Source: Candidatus Omnitrophota bacterium
GTDB lineage: Bacteria; Hinthialibacterota; Hinthialibacteria; OLB16
Direction: 5' to 3'
Length of the DNA stretch: 64,000 nt
NCBI GenBank assembly: GCA_020632575.1
Contig: JACKFH010000012.1
Coordinates: forward strand, 76,177-140,176
Shown here: positions 43,424-52,421 of the stretch, piece after piece
Layout: the number at the start of each line of letters is the position of its first letter
Numbering within the stretch: the stretch's first letter is position 1
Position numbers and translations under genes: made by a program
Notes under the pieces: generated by a model
Told to the model about the DNA's origin: nothing
What the model saw: only the letters and a program-made list of their open reading frames with translations
Databases searched by the model: none

Positions 43424-44707
43424 ATGAAACCGATTCTCGAAGTCCAACATATCCGAAAAAAATTCTCCAGGAATTCCAACGCCCACCTTTCGTATGGGAT
43501 TCGCGACCTTTTTCAGGAGATTCTTGGGCGAACCGACAATGGGGAACTCCGCGAGGATGAGTTCTGGGCGGTCGACGATGTCTCCTTCCATCTTTACCCC
43601 GGCGATTCGATCGCTCTGATCGGTCGAAATGGATCGGGGAAGAGCACCTTGCTGAAGATGATTAACGGTTTGATCAAGCCGGATGGGGGGCGAATCGAGG
43701 TCCATGGGGCTATCCAAGCGTTGATCAACCTTGGCGCGGGATTCAACTTCTCGCTTTCCGGCCGCGACAACATCTACACATCGGCCGCTCTGATGGGACT
43801 GACTCGGAAAGAGACCGAGGAGCAGATGGAATCGATTATCGAGTTCTCGGAAATCGAGGAGTTCATCGACAGTCCGGTCGGAAACTACAGCTCCGGGATG
43901 AAGGCCCGGCTCGGGTTCTCCGTGGCGATCAACCTTCGTCCTCAGATCCTACTCATCGATGAGATCCTTTCGGTCGGCGACGCCGCATTCCAGAACAAGT
44001 GCTTCGTCAAGATGCACGAACTCAAAAAGAGCGGGGTCACCATTGTCCTGGTTACTCACAGCTACACCCATGTGGTCCAAATTTGCGAACAGGCGATCTG
44101 GCTCCACAAGGGAAAAGTGATGCGGTTCGGGCCGAGTAAGGAGACAGTGCAAGCCTATTTGGATTTTCTCTCCGAGGAACAGGTTGACCGGGTCACAAAA
44201 CTCAATCAGTTGAAATCGGACAACCAGCAGTCGATGGAGAAAAAAAGGACCGCCGAGGTCAACCTCTTCGGCGCCATCTACAACGATTTCGACCGGATCG
44301 ACGAGGTCGAGGTGGAACTGCTGGTGGATGGAGTTCCGGTCGACTCCTTTCCGACCCATAGCAGTGTCGAGATCCACTATCGGTTTCACATTGTGGACCG
44401 GGTCACCGACCTGAACGTTTCGCTGGTGTTCTGCACCCCGGATGGGAAGGCGGTTTCGGCCATTTCCACCCTCAATGGGGACCTGCTAAAATCGGTCCAC
44501 GATGGGGTTGTGGACTGTTCAGTGACGATTCCGGACTTTAACCTCTGTCCTGGGGAATATGTGTTACTAATGCCGGTTCATGAGGGAAAGAGTTATCTTT
44601 ACAGAGACAAGGTCAAGGAGTTCGTGGTGACCGGTCCGGGAAGATTGACCTGGCATCTGCTGGATTTCCAGTATGACTACCAGGTCCGGTGTGAGAAATT
44701 AGCATGA
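43424..44707 (+). CDS. ABC polysaccharide export ATPase with Wzt-type C-terminal domain
   Basis: 427 residues. Nucleotide-binding domain with Walker A GRNGSGKST (67-75), the insert FNFSLSGRDNIYTSAALMG typical of Wzt/TagH, signature YSSGMKARL, Walker B ILLIDEIL and H-loop VTHS. Residues about 280-427 form a C-terminal beta-sandwich (FRIDEVEVELLV-like RIDEVEVELLVDG, VSLVFCTPDGKAVSAISTLNGDLL, LMPVHEGKSYLYRDKVKEF) as in Wzt proteins whose carbohydrate-binding domain recognises the capped end of the chain. It energises the permease. The stop TGA (44705-44707) overlaps the next ATG, coupling it to the methyltransferase gene. A cap-recognition function fits that neighbour. Confidence 0.92.
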   Translation: MKPILEVQHIRKKFSRNSNAHLSYGIRDLFQEILGRTDNGELREDEFWAVDDVSFHLYPGDSIALIGRNGSGKSTLLKMINGLIKPDGGRIEVHGAIQALINLGAGFNFSLSGRDNIYTSAALMGLTRKETEEQMESIIEFSEIEEFIDSPVGNYSSGMKARLGFSVAINLRPQILLIDEILSVGDAAFQNKCFVKMHELKKSGVTIVLVTHSYTHVVQICEQAIWLHKGKVMRFGPSKETVQAYLDFLSEEQVDRVTKLNQLKSDNQQSMEKKRTAEVNLFGAIYNDFDRIDEVEVELLVDGVPVDSFPTHSSVEIHYRFHIVDRVTDLNVSLVFCTPDGKAVSAISTLNGDLLKSVHDGVVDCSVTIPDFNLCPGEYVLLMPVHEGKSYLYRDKVKEFVVTGPGRLTWHLLDFQYDYQVRCEKLA

Positions 44708-47388
44708 AGACTTACCTCGACAAAAGGAAGTTGGAAAAAAGGCAGCGTCTGCTTGCCGATCTCTTTTCCGAGCCGAATTTCCTCGAATCGCTTCTCGAAC
44801 AAGAGGCGATCCGAGAGAGAATTGTCGACTTGGTTTGCAGCACTGAAATCCTATCGGATGTCATCCAAACCTCCGAAGCTCAAAAGGAAGTCACCCTCCA
44901 CAAAGACGTTCTCGACCACATTCTCGAATCCGACCGCGGAGTCACCGCCTGTTTTTCCGGATCGGTTAGGGATCGAATTCTCAACGATCCCAGGTTGATT
45001 GAACATTTGGTTCGGAAGGAGGGTCTTGTCGACAGGCTCCTGGATCAGGAACCTGTCTTTCAACGATTCCTTGAGAACGATCAACAGATTCGGAGACTCT
45101 CCGAATCGGAGAGGTTTCTGCAAACCCTCAAAGAGGATGGGGGAACTCTCAAAAAGGCGGTTTCCGACTCTTCGACGCTCGACCGTTTGCTTTCGGACAC
45201 CGATATCCAGTTCCAGGTGCTGAGTCATCCGGGTTCCGTCCAAAGGTTCTTATCGGATCCAGCGTTGGTGGCCGAGTTGATGGATCAAAAGAAAGTCTTC
45301 GATCAGGTCCTCTCCGACAATGTTTTGAGGAACCGTGTTCTCCGTCACCCACGGACTTTTGAATGCATCCAAAACGATTCCGCGCTCCTGTCAAAACTCT
45401 TTTTGGAGGGCCGTGGAATCGACCAGGTTTTGGCCGATGAACCCTCGGTCAATCGTTTGGCCTCGCATGGCCGTATCCTTGAAAAGGTTCTTTCCGATGA
45501 CACGCTCCTGCTTCGAATTCTCCGGAACGCTCGGAGCATCGAACGACTGACGAACGATCCTTCCCTCATTGGTCAGATTGCGTCACAAAGAATATTTTAC
45601 GATCGGGTGTTTTCCGACGGCGTCCTCCGGGGCCAGTTGCTTTCTCATCCCAAATTCCTGGATTCGATCCTCGGCGAGGACGGGTGGACGAAGCGAATTG
45701 CCTCGCATGGCTCGATCATGCGAGAGATCCTGGATGACGATGCCCTTCTGACTCGCGTTCTCTCGAACAACCGCGTCTTTGAAAAGCTCATTTCCGACGA
45801 CGCCCTTTTGGGGAGATTCCTTGCCCATGGCCGTGTGCAAGACAAACTCCTTGCCGATCACGATTTGTACGGCGCGATTCTCCACAAGAACCGTTCCATC
45901 GAACGAATCGTAAACGACGCCGATTTAATCTCCAAACTCTTGGGCCATGGTCGGGTATTCGACCAAGTGCTCGCGGATAATGTCCTCCGGGATAAGGTTC
46001 TCAACCACCCTCGAATTCTGGAATGTATTCTGGCCAATCCCGCGCTCCTGGAGAAGGTCCTCACTCATGGTCAGATATACGAGAAACTCACGTCGGACGA
46101 AAAGCTCCTTCCGAGGATCGCGTCGAGTTCGAGGGTGATGGAGCGCATCCTGGCGGATGAAGCGATTTTGTCTCGATTCCTCGCTCATGGAAAAGTGTTC
46201 GATCGCCTGCTGGCCGATTCCGCGTTCCTGGTCAAATTGCTTTCCCACCCGAGAGTCCTCGGCGAGGCTTTGGCGGACACCCAACTCCTGGACAATCTTG
46301 TCCAGCAACCGCGGGCGCAAAAAGCATTCGTGAAACAGGAGGGCTTGGTCCGCTCACTTCTCCAACAAGGAGAAGTGATTTCACTCATCAAGAAAGATCC
46401 CGAGATCCTCAACAAGGTGGCGGTCAACCAGACCACGTTCGACCTCCTTGTTGGCGAGCCAAAATTCAGGGATCACTTAGTCCACAACAAGAAGTTTCTT
46501 GGGGAAATCCATTTCGAGGAGGAGTGGGGCCAAATCCTCCCCTGGATCAACTCCGAGCGAGTCGAGGTCCGAGAGGGATTGGCTGCGGTAGCGCAAAGGA
46601 TTCACTCGAAGAAGGACGTTCCCGATTTTATCCTCGATTTGATTTGCACTCGAAATCATGTTCATCTCAAGAATGGCCGGATGAGATTCGCCGAACGAAA
46701 AGCCATTTGGGTCCTTCTTCATGAGATCTTCATCAATGAGGAGTACTTTTTCGAATCCGAAACCGAGTCCCCCCGTATCCTCGATTGCGGGACCCATATC
46801 GGCATGGCGATCTATTACTTCAAAACCCTCTTTCCGAAATCGCGCGTCACCGGGTTCGAACCGGTTCCCGCGATTCGAGAGATCGCTGAATCAAACATCG
46901 CCGAGAATGGTTTTGAGGAAGTCGAGATCCTTCCTTACGCCCTGGGGTCGGAGGAAGGTGAGACAGAAATGGTTATTTCCGCCAATGACTCGATGGCCGC
47001 TTCGACCATGGACCGGGGAGGGAACTGGCTGGAAAATGGAACCCGGATCACGGTCCCCCGCCGGAAACTCTCCTCATGGTTGGAGGAGCCCGTCCACTTC
47101 CTGAAGTTGGATATCGAGGGCCCCGAGGTCGAGGTGCTCGAGGAGTGTGGCGAGAAATTGTCCCATGTGAAAACTCTTTTCTGCGAATATCATCAGGGAG
47201 AGAAACTGCCGGCAAACCGACTTGCCCGACTTCTTGGCGTATTGACCGAGAATGGCTTCGATGTTCAGGTGGGCAAATCCTATTCCTACCAACAATCCAC
47301 CGAGTATCGACCGGCCAATTTCCTGGAGGGGAGTTATTCAGGCGTCCTTTGGGCGAAGAATTTGAATTGGAAGGACCGACAGGGATAA
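44704..47388 (+). CDS. FkbM-type methyltransferase with a long N-terminal solenoid of 20-residue repeats
   Basis: 894 residues. Residues 98-597 form exactly 25 units of 20 residues in register, with no insertion or deletion. Each unit reads roughly phi-phi-x-(K/R)-(V/I/L)-L-(A/S)-D-x-x-L-L-x-(R/K)-(V/I/L)-L-x-H-(P/G)-R, i.e. two 10-residue helix-turn halves; residues 1-97 look like degenerate further units. This should fold as an extended alpha solenoid. The C-terminal domain (about 690-890) is an FkbM methyltransferase: motif I LDCGTHIGMAI (Asp694), GFEPVPAIREIAESNI, and FLKLDIEGPEVEVL (Asp803). FkbM enzymes O-methylate sugars. The gene overlaps the Wzt-like gene by four bases. The pairing of a capping-type enzyme with a long rigid domain and a Wzt-type sensor suggests a chain-length ruler like WbdD; inference. 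I know no family with this repeat. Confidence 0.85.
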   Translation: MKTYLDKRKLEKRQRLLADLFSEPNFLESLLEQEAIRERIVDLVCSTEILSDVIQTSEAQKEVTLHKDVLDHILESDRGVTACFSGSVRDRILNDPRLIEHLVRKEGLVDRLLDQEPVFQRFLENDQQIRRLSESERFLQTLKEDGGTLKKAVSDSSTLDRLLSDTDIQFQVLSHPGSVQRFLSDPALVAELMDQKKVFDQVLSDNVLRNRVLRHPRTFECIQNDSALLSKLFLEGRGIDQVLADEPSVNRLASHGRILEKVLSDDTLLLRILRNARSIERLTNDPSLIGQIASQRIFYDRVFSDGVLRGQLLSHPKFLDSILGEDGWTKRIASHGSIMREILDDDALLTRVLSNNRVFEKLISDDALLGRFLAHGRVQDKLLADHDLYGAILHKNRSIERIVNDADLISKLLGHGRVFDQVLADNVLRDKVLNHPRILECILANPALLEKVLTHGQIYEKLTSDEKLLPRIASSSRVMERILADEAILSRFLAHGKVFDRLLADSAFLVKLLSHPRVLGEALADTQLLDNLVQQPRAQKAFVKQEGLVRSLLQQGEVISLIKKDPEILNKVAVNQTTFDLLVGEPKFRDHLVHNKKFLGEIHFEEEWGQILPWINSERVEVREGLAAVAQRIHSKKDVPDFILDLICTRNHVHLKNGRMRFAERKAIWVLLHEIFINEEYFFESETESPRILDCGTHIGMAIYYFKTLFPKSRVTGFEPVPAIREIAESNIAENGFEEVEILPYALGSEEGETEMVISANDSMAASTMDRGGNWLENGTRITVPRRKLSSWLEEPVHFLKLDIEGPEVEVLEECGEKLSHVKTLFCEYHQGEKLPANRLARLLGVLTENGFDVQVGKSYSYQQSTEYRPANFLEGSYSGVLWAKNLNWKDRQG
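44995..46494 (+). repeat. Tandem 60-bp coding repeat, 25 copies
   Basis: The repeats of the preceding entry in DNA form: 25 x 60 bp without a frame change. Copies are divergent at base level. A block of three units recurs at residues 178-237, 278-337 and 398-457 (bases 45235-45414, 45535-45714, 45895-46074): each has a SVQR/SIER unit, then a VFDQVL-DNVLR or FYDRVFSDGVLR unit, then an ECI or DSI unit. Units 6 and 17 match at about 16 of 20 residues. This implies segment duplication in steps of five or six units as well as single-unit growth. Confidence 0.85.
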
Positions 47389-47433
47389 TTCCGAGCGCTT
47401 AGGTGAATCGCCTGAAAGCGCCACATTTGGTTT

Positions 47434-49383
47434 ATGAGTCAAGCAAAAACAGCGGTCCTAATCCAACCCGGTCTTTGGACGAGTCCCCCGGGGGAGAACG
47501 TCAGCGGCTCCTTTTCGACCTATCGCCTTATTGGCAAACCCGAATGCGATATGACGGGTTTCCCTCCCAGTGACTCTCGGTCCTTGCCAACCGACCACAT
47601 TGGAAACGCCCTTCGAACCATCCTCATCGAAAATCAGGACCGGGGAGAAGATGTCTGGGTATACCATTCCCAATCCCTTTGGGGGCGACCATTGACCCCA
47701 GCCCAGGGGTTTCGGCAAAGCCTGATTTCTGTGGTGGGTGTCCGCGAAGTTGAGAATCCAAAACCGATTCTGTGCCCCTTCCAACCCAGAGATTTGACTG
47801 TCCTTCCCTGGGAGACCCTCCGGTTCATCGACTTTCGAAAACTCGATTGGGTCCCCAACGAGGATTATCTCCTCACCTATGCCCGACACGCCAATCGTCG
47901 TGGCTTCTCCCCTTACTTGGCGCCAGTCGAGTGTTCGGAAAGCGAGTTCGAAGATATCGGTGACTTCCTTGTCGAATCCAAAACACTCGAACTGGAGGAC
48001 CGTCTTTTCCATCGTCACAAAATCTTGTCCGCTCTGAAGGGATGTCCGATTCATAAAGAGAATGCACTCTCCCTTCTAGTCGACCTGACCCACATCCGCA
48101 ATGGTTACAATGGCACGATGGAGTATGGAAGAAATCTTTTCAAAGGGATTCTCAATGTCCATAAGGAGACCCCATTTGGTGAGGTGAAGGCGATCGGGGA
48201 AGCCCGGCATGTCGAGTTTCATGGCATATCCCGGGACTGTCTCATTGATCGCGGCGATTCAACCGTTTTCGATGTCTGCTTCCGACCCTATCAAATCGAT
48301 AACCCGGAGATCTTCGCCGACATCGTCTTTCGAGGAAGGCGGTTCGTCATCTCCCAGCTCGACGCCATCGGGAGCCGTTGCGATTACATCTACGATTCCA
48401 CCATGCGGTTTTATCAGGAGATGGGCATGGCCGCGAGCGATGGCGTGGTCTGCATTTCCGAGTACGGCTTGAAGGATGCTGTCGAATTCTTTCATGTCGA
48501 TCCGGAGGCCACGCCGTGCCGAGCGTTCCTTCTAGCCATGGAGCCATCCGATCTCCAAATGGAATCCCCGTCCGAACACGGCGAGGAGTCCTACATGGTC
48601 ATCGGGAGTTGGCGATACGATCACAAGATGCTCCGCCCCGCCCTTGAAGCGGTTCGGGCCTTTGACCAATCCTCGAACAGATCCATCACCTTTCATTTCC
48701 TTGGAGACCTTTCGGAGGAAAAGAATCTGCCTGAGTGCGTGCGATATCACAAGCACAACCAGACACAAGAGGAATTGGACCGGCTATTCTCCTCGGTTCA
48801 AGGGTTTATCTTTCCAAGCGTCTATGAAGGTTATGGATTGCCGATCATGCATGCATTCCGATTCAACAAACCCATTCTAATCGCCGACACCGAGGTGAAT
48901 CGAGAGATCCAATCCCGATTTGAAGGTCCATCGGTTTCTTTCTTTCCTTCCGAGCAAGAGTTCCCTCAAGCCCTCGAGACCTTTGTCCGTTCAACCCATG
49001 GGTCCAATTCTCCAAGTCATCCACGGAACTGGGACCAAGTCGCACGTGAAACGCTTGCTTTTCTGGCCGAGATAGCGATTGGAGAACCGGTAGAGAACCC
49101 TCGGAGACGGCAGGCGAGAGAATCCCTTCTGATGGCCGCGTCACAACTGACAGATCTTCCCGAAACGGTGTCCAAATCAGGGTGGAGAAGGAAGCCTAAT
49201 CTCGATTCTAAAATGATTCCGGCAAAGGAAACCCCCATGCATTCCGGGGCCCCTCGGAAGAAGGCGAAGTCGATTCTCCCGAAACCGTTGGCCGAGGCTT
49301 GGGTGGAGCACAGGGATCGTTTACCCTCGTCGTTGGTCCGTTTCCTCAAGGCCGTTCGGAAACGGATTCCCGATGGGACTTGA
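47434..49383 (+). CDS. GT-B glycosyltransferase with unusual N-terminal region
   Basis: 649 residues. The C-terminal half (about residues 370-540) is a GT4/GT1-like donor domain: MVIGSWRYDHKMLRPALEAV, FIFPSVYEGYGLPIMHAF with Glu465 in the E-x7-E-type motif, and FNKPILIADTEVNREI. The first 220 residues are of unknown type; they may hold a second acceptor-binding unit (CPFQPRDLTVLPWETLRF and similar). Residues after about 560 are basic and low-complexity (KETPMHSGAPRKKAKS). No membrane segments, so it is cytoplasmic, probably elongating the glycan that the ABC system exports. It begins 45 bases after the solenoid gene on the same strand. Confidence 0.8.
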   Translation: MSQAKTAVLIQPGLWTSPPGENVSGSFSTYRLIGKPECDMTGFPPSDSRSLPTDHIGNALRTILIENQDRGEDVWVYHSQSLWGRPLTPAQGFRQSLISVVGVREVENPKPILCPFQPRDLTVLPWETLRFIDFRKLDWVPNEDYLLTYARHANRRGFSPYLAPVECSESEFEDIGDFLVESKTLELEDRLFHRHKILSALKGCPIHKENALSLLVDLTHIRNGYNGTMEYGRNLFKGILNVHKETPFGEVKAIGEARHVEFHGISRDCLIDRGDSTVFDVCFRPYQIDNPEIFADIVFRGRRFVISQLDAIGSRCDYIYDSTMRFYQEMGMAASDGVVCISEYGLKDAVEFFHVDPEATPCRAFLLAMEPSDLQMESPSEHGEESYMVIGSWRYDHKMLRPALEAVRAFDQSSNRSITFHFLGDLSEEKNLPECVRYHKHNQTQEELDRLFSSVQGFIFPSVYEGYGLPIMHAFRFNKPILIADTEVNREIQSRFEGPSVSFFPSEQEFPQALETFVRSTHGSNSPSHPRNWDQVARETLAFLAEIAIGEPVENPRRRQARESLLMAASQLTDLPETVSKSGWRRKPNLDSKMIPAKETPMHSGAPRKKAKSILPKPLAEAWVEHRDRLPSSLVRFLKAVRKRIPDGT

Positions 49384-49450
49384 ATGGGTTAGGGTGAGTC
49401 ATGGCTAATTGTATCAATGGATGCTTCTCGTCGGCGGAAGGCGGTTTTCG

Positions 49451-50305
49451 ATGAACCCATTGGTTTCGGTGGTTTTAAGCAGCTACAACTACGAGAACTA
49501 TGTCGCCGATGCGATTCGCTCCGTGTTCAATCAAACCTATCCCCATCTGGAATTGGTCGTTGTCGATGATGGTTCCCGGGATAACTCAAGAGAGGTGATC
49601 GAAGAAACCCTCCGGGAATCGAACCTGCCTTCAAGGATGATATTCAAAGAGAACGGCGGCCAATCCAGCGCCTTCAATACGGCACTCGAACATTTGAATG
49701 GCGAGTTGGTGGCCTTTATCGACAGCGATGACCAATGGAACCTAAACAAGCTCGAGGCGATGGTTCGCCTATTTGAGACTTGCCCGGATGGCGGTGTGTA
49801 CCAGCATCAGGTGGAGGTTGGTTTCGGGGGAGCCAATCGTCTTGAGTATATCATCAGCGGCGATGTCTTCCGTGGATGGGAGCAAATTGGTGAATTGAAC
49901 CTCGCCGTGTACCAAGGAAGGATCAGCCCGTTTGTTCCGACAGTCGGTCTGATGTTTCGGAAAGAAATCCTAGAAAAAGTCTTTCCGATCCCGAAGGAAC
50001 TCATCACCTGCCCCGACGCTTACCTGACTCGAACCTCGGTCGCTTTCGGTCCCCTTTACTCCCACCCCGCTGTGCTGGCCACCTGGAGAGACCATGAGGA
50101 AAATGCGGGAAAGGAAAACACCTATGGATACCATGAGTACTGGCTTCCGGTGATCATGCCCGCCCTGAATCGTTTTTATCGCGAACATGGATTCAATGTC
50201 GAATTCTATTACGAAGCGCCTGTGGAAGAGCCAGTGGAAAGCATCGTTGGAGAAACCGAGTCCCCCGGGATATTCACTCGGTTGTTCAGCCTGGGGAGAA
50301 AGTAG
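49451..50305 (+). CDS. Glycosyltransferase family 2, paralogue of the one at 41437
   Basis: 284 residues. Motifs VSVVLSSYNYE, VVVDDGSRDNS, FIDSDDQW and TCPDAYLTRTSVAFG; also the same YQHQ, NLAVYQG and KVFPIP signature as the gene at 41437-42321. The two lie at the edges of the polysaccharide locus in opposite orientation, so one may have arisen by duplication of the other. The ATG at 49451 begins directly at the GT-A fold; the ORF start at 49409 is less likely. The stop is four bases before the next gene. Confidence 0.9.
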   Translation: MNPLVSVVLSSYNYENYVADAIRSVFNQTYPHLELVVVDDGSRDNSREVIEETLRESNLPSRMIFKENGGQSSAFNTALEHLNGELVAFIDSDDQWNLNKLEAMVRLFETCPDGGVYQHQVEVGFGGANRLEYIISGDVFRGWEQIGELNLAVYQGRISPFVPTVGLMFRKEILEKVFPIPKELITCPDAYLTRTSVAFGPLYSHPAVLATWRDHEENAGKENTYGYHEYWLPVIMPALNRFYREHGFNVEFYYEAPVEEPVESIVGETESPGIFTRLFSLGRK

Positions 50306-50309
50306 TTCC

Positions 50310-52403
50310 GTGAACGATTGTCCACCGACCGATCCGACGGATCGAGTTCCTTCCTCCGAACGTTTACTCTCGGGTTTTGCATTATTCCTCATCTTGTTTA
50401 TGTTCGGCGCGACCCTCCTGTTCATCGTCCATCACGATTTCTTCAGTCCCGATGAAGCCGATGTCGCCAACCTGACCCGTACCGCCACGAATTTCTCAGA
50501 TTTTAACCAAAAATATTTGGGAGGGGGACCGCTCGGAAAACTCATATTCTATGGTTTCCTGAGGATCTTCGATCTGGGACTGCCTGGAAATCAATCTGTC
50601 GCTTGTCTTATCACATTTCTGACCTGCCTTTACTTCCTCTACCTTGCCCGTTGTTTTGGCAACTTTAGAGGATTTGCTTTGTTGATACCGGGATTCGCTT
50701 TCGCCACCAGTTCCCCAGCGATCGCATTCGGTTCCTGGGGGTTCTATATCTACGCCGAAATGATCCTCTTTTCGGCGATCTTTCTGCATCTTCTGTTGAG
50801 CCTGGAGGAAACACCATGTCTGGATTTCCGACGCGGGTTCGTAGTCTTCAGTTTAATGGCGTTCATGGTGGTGATGGTGATTCATTGCGCTCTACCAGCG
50901 GTGGTCCTGCTTGGCGTGTATTTCCTCCAACGAGTTCGGCTCCGTATCTGGGGAGAGGATCAAAGAGATGGAGGCGAAAACTTTCTCAGAGTTGTTGTTG
51001 GCGAATTAAAGATCCCTCTTCTCATTGGAATTCCCATTCTTGCATTGGGCCTAGGGCTGGTCCTCATCTCCTCCTCACCGGAGCTCGGCACTCCCAGAAG
51101 ATCGCTTTATCCACTTTACTACCCCCTCTCCGATCTCCCCAAATCGCTCGAGGGCGCCGCCTCCTTCATCGCCACAAGAACCATCTGGCTCTTCCGATCG
51201 GTCTTTGGCATTTACCGCGCCGAGTTCATCCAATCCCTTAGAATGGAAGACTACAAGCCGACCTTCAATTTCGGCATTGCGTTTCTCAGTCTCTCCTTCG
51301 TCATTGGAACCGTTCGATCCCTTTTTCTGACCAAAAGTCATCGTTTCCCCCTGGCCCTTTACACGATCCTCGTCGTGGCCGCGACTCTCACTCTGAGTCT
51401 CATTGGCAAATACCCCTACGGGATTGTCCGCTACCTCCTTTTTCTGCTGGTTCCCATTCTCTTCTTGTCATCGTTGGGTGTCCGAGACCTGCTGGATTGG
51501 GCGGGGCGGCTAGCTGGACTTCTAACCGGAGTCGATCGGAACAAAAAGGTTTGGCGGACAGGAATCACACTGAGCTTTATCGTAGTGGTTGTCCCGTTAT
51601 TCTATTGGCAGGGAAGGATTGCTTACGCCACCGCGAAGAAAGCGATCGAATACAACCGGGATTGGGCTTCGGAACTCGAGGCCATTCAAGCGGACCAATC
51701 CTCGGGGATGGTTTGGGATTACTACTCCAGCAACCTTCTCAATTACGCGCTCCCCGATTACACCCGCACCGACTCCTTCAAATTCCCACGCGACTTTATG
51801 GTGAAGAACCCGGACCCCGGTGTGACAATCGAGGAATGGAGGGATTATTTGAACCGCCATGAAACCATCCTCTGCTTAATGTTTAACCCCCTGGAGCGCT
51901 ACCCCGACTTCTATGAAGAAGTCACGAAGCGTTTCCGGGTGACTCCGCTCCCGGGAGTCCGTTGGTGGTACTTGTCCCGATGGGATCGGATCGATCCCTT
52001 CGAAAATCGACTCCCCTCACCCAACGATTTCACCACTTGGGATAAGGTCGGTGATGTCAAGATAGATTCCGAAAGCGCCGAACAAAGATTGATTCTGGGA
52101 CCGGGAGCAAATCTCTATCAATATGTCCGTTGGACCATCGAACCTGGAACCGAGGTGATCGGATCCGTAACCCTCCGCGCGGATCCACCTACACGGGTCG
52201 GCGTGTCGGTCGAGCGCCATGGCGATACCCCGCCCGAAGGGTCGGCGAGGAAATGGGTCCAGATTGGCCCTGAACCCACAAGGGTTGAAGCGGCTTATCA
52301 ATTCACAAAAGAACACAAGATGATTCGTCTGCGGCTTTGGGCGCCGGAGGAATCCGAAGCCACATTTAACGCGACCGAGGCGAGCCTCCGGCAGGTCCAA
52401 TAG
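50310..52403 (+). CDS. Multi-pass membrane protein, GT-C glycosyltransferase-like
   Basis: 697 residues with about 10-12 hydrophobic helices in the first 430 residues, then a soluble C-terminal half. The first periplasmic loop carries HHDFFSPDEADVANL, an acidic Asp-Glu pair as in GT-C/PMT-type enzymes that use polyprenyl-phosphate sugars. The GTG at 50310 follows four bases after the GT2 stop; a long N-terminal extension from an upstream ATG overlaps that gene and has no membrane character. The C-terminal part, about 550-697, may be a beta-sandwich. It likely adds a sugar to the glycan or a protein in the periplasm; the donor could come from the DPG-synthase-like enzyme at 33644. Last gene of the polysaccharide locus. 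Confidence 0.72.
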   Translation: MNDCPPTDPTDRVPSSERLLSGFALFLILFMFGATLLFIVHHDFFSPDEADVANLTRTATNFSDFNQKYLGGGPLGKLIFYGFLRIFDLGLPGNQSVACLITFLTCLYFLYLARCFGNFRGFALLIPGFAFATSSPAIAFGSWGFYIYAEMILFSAIFLHLLLSLEETPCLDFRRGFVVFSLMAFMVVMVIHCALPAVVLLGVYFLQRVRLRIWGEDQRDGGENFLRVVVGELKIPLLIGIPILALGLGLVLISSSPELGTPRRSLYPLYYPLSDLPKSLEGAASFIATRTIWLFRSVFGIYRAEFIQSLRMEDYKPTFNFGIAFLSLSFVIGTVRSLFLTKSHRFPLALYTILVVAATLTLSLIGKYPYGIVRYLLFLLVPILFLSSLGVRDLLDWAGRLAGLLTGVDRNKKVWRTGITLSFIVVVVPLFYWQGRIAYATAKKAIEYNRDWASELEAIQADQSSGMVWDYYSSNLLNYALPDYTRTDSFKFPRDFMVKNPDPGVTIEEWRDYLNRHETILCLMFNPLERYPDFYEEVTKRFRVTPLPGVRWWYLSRWDRIDPFENRLPSPNDFTTWDKVGDVKIDSESAEQRLILGPGANLYQYVRWTIEPGTEVIGSVTLRADPPTRVGVSVERHGDTPPEGSARKWVQIGPEPTRVEAAYQFTKEHKMIRLRLWAPEESEATFNATEASLRQVQ

Positions 52404-52421
52404 AATCCTCCCCGAAAGAAT

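Noticed and set aside
44995..46494. 60-bp periodicity considered as a CRISPR array or satellite repeat
   Set aside because: The units vary at base level, have no identical repeats with unique spacers, and keep one open frame, so it is a protein repeat.
50187..50309. Longer start for the GT-C-like protein
   Set aside because: It would overlap the GT2 gene by over 100 bases in another frame; the extra residues are not hydrophobic.
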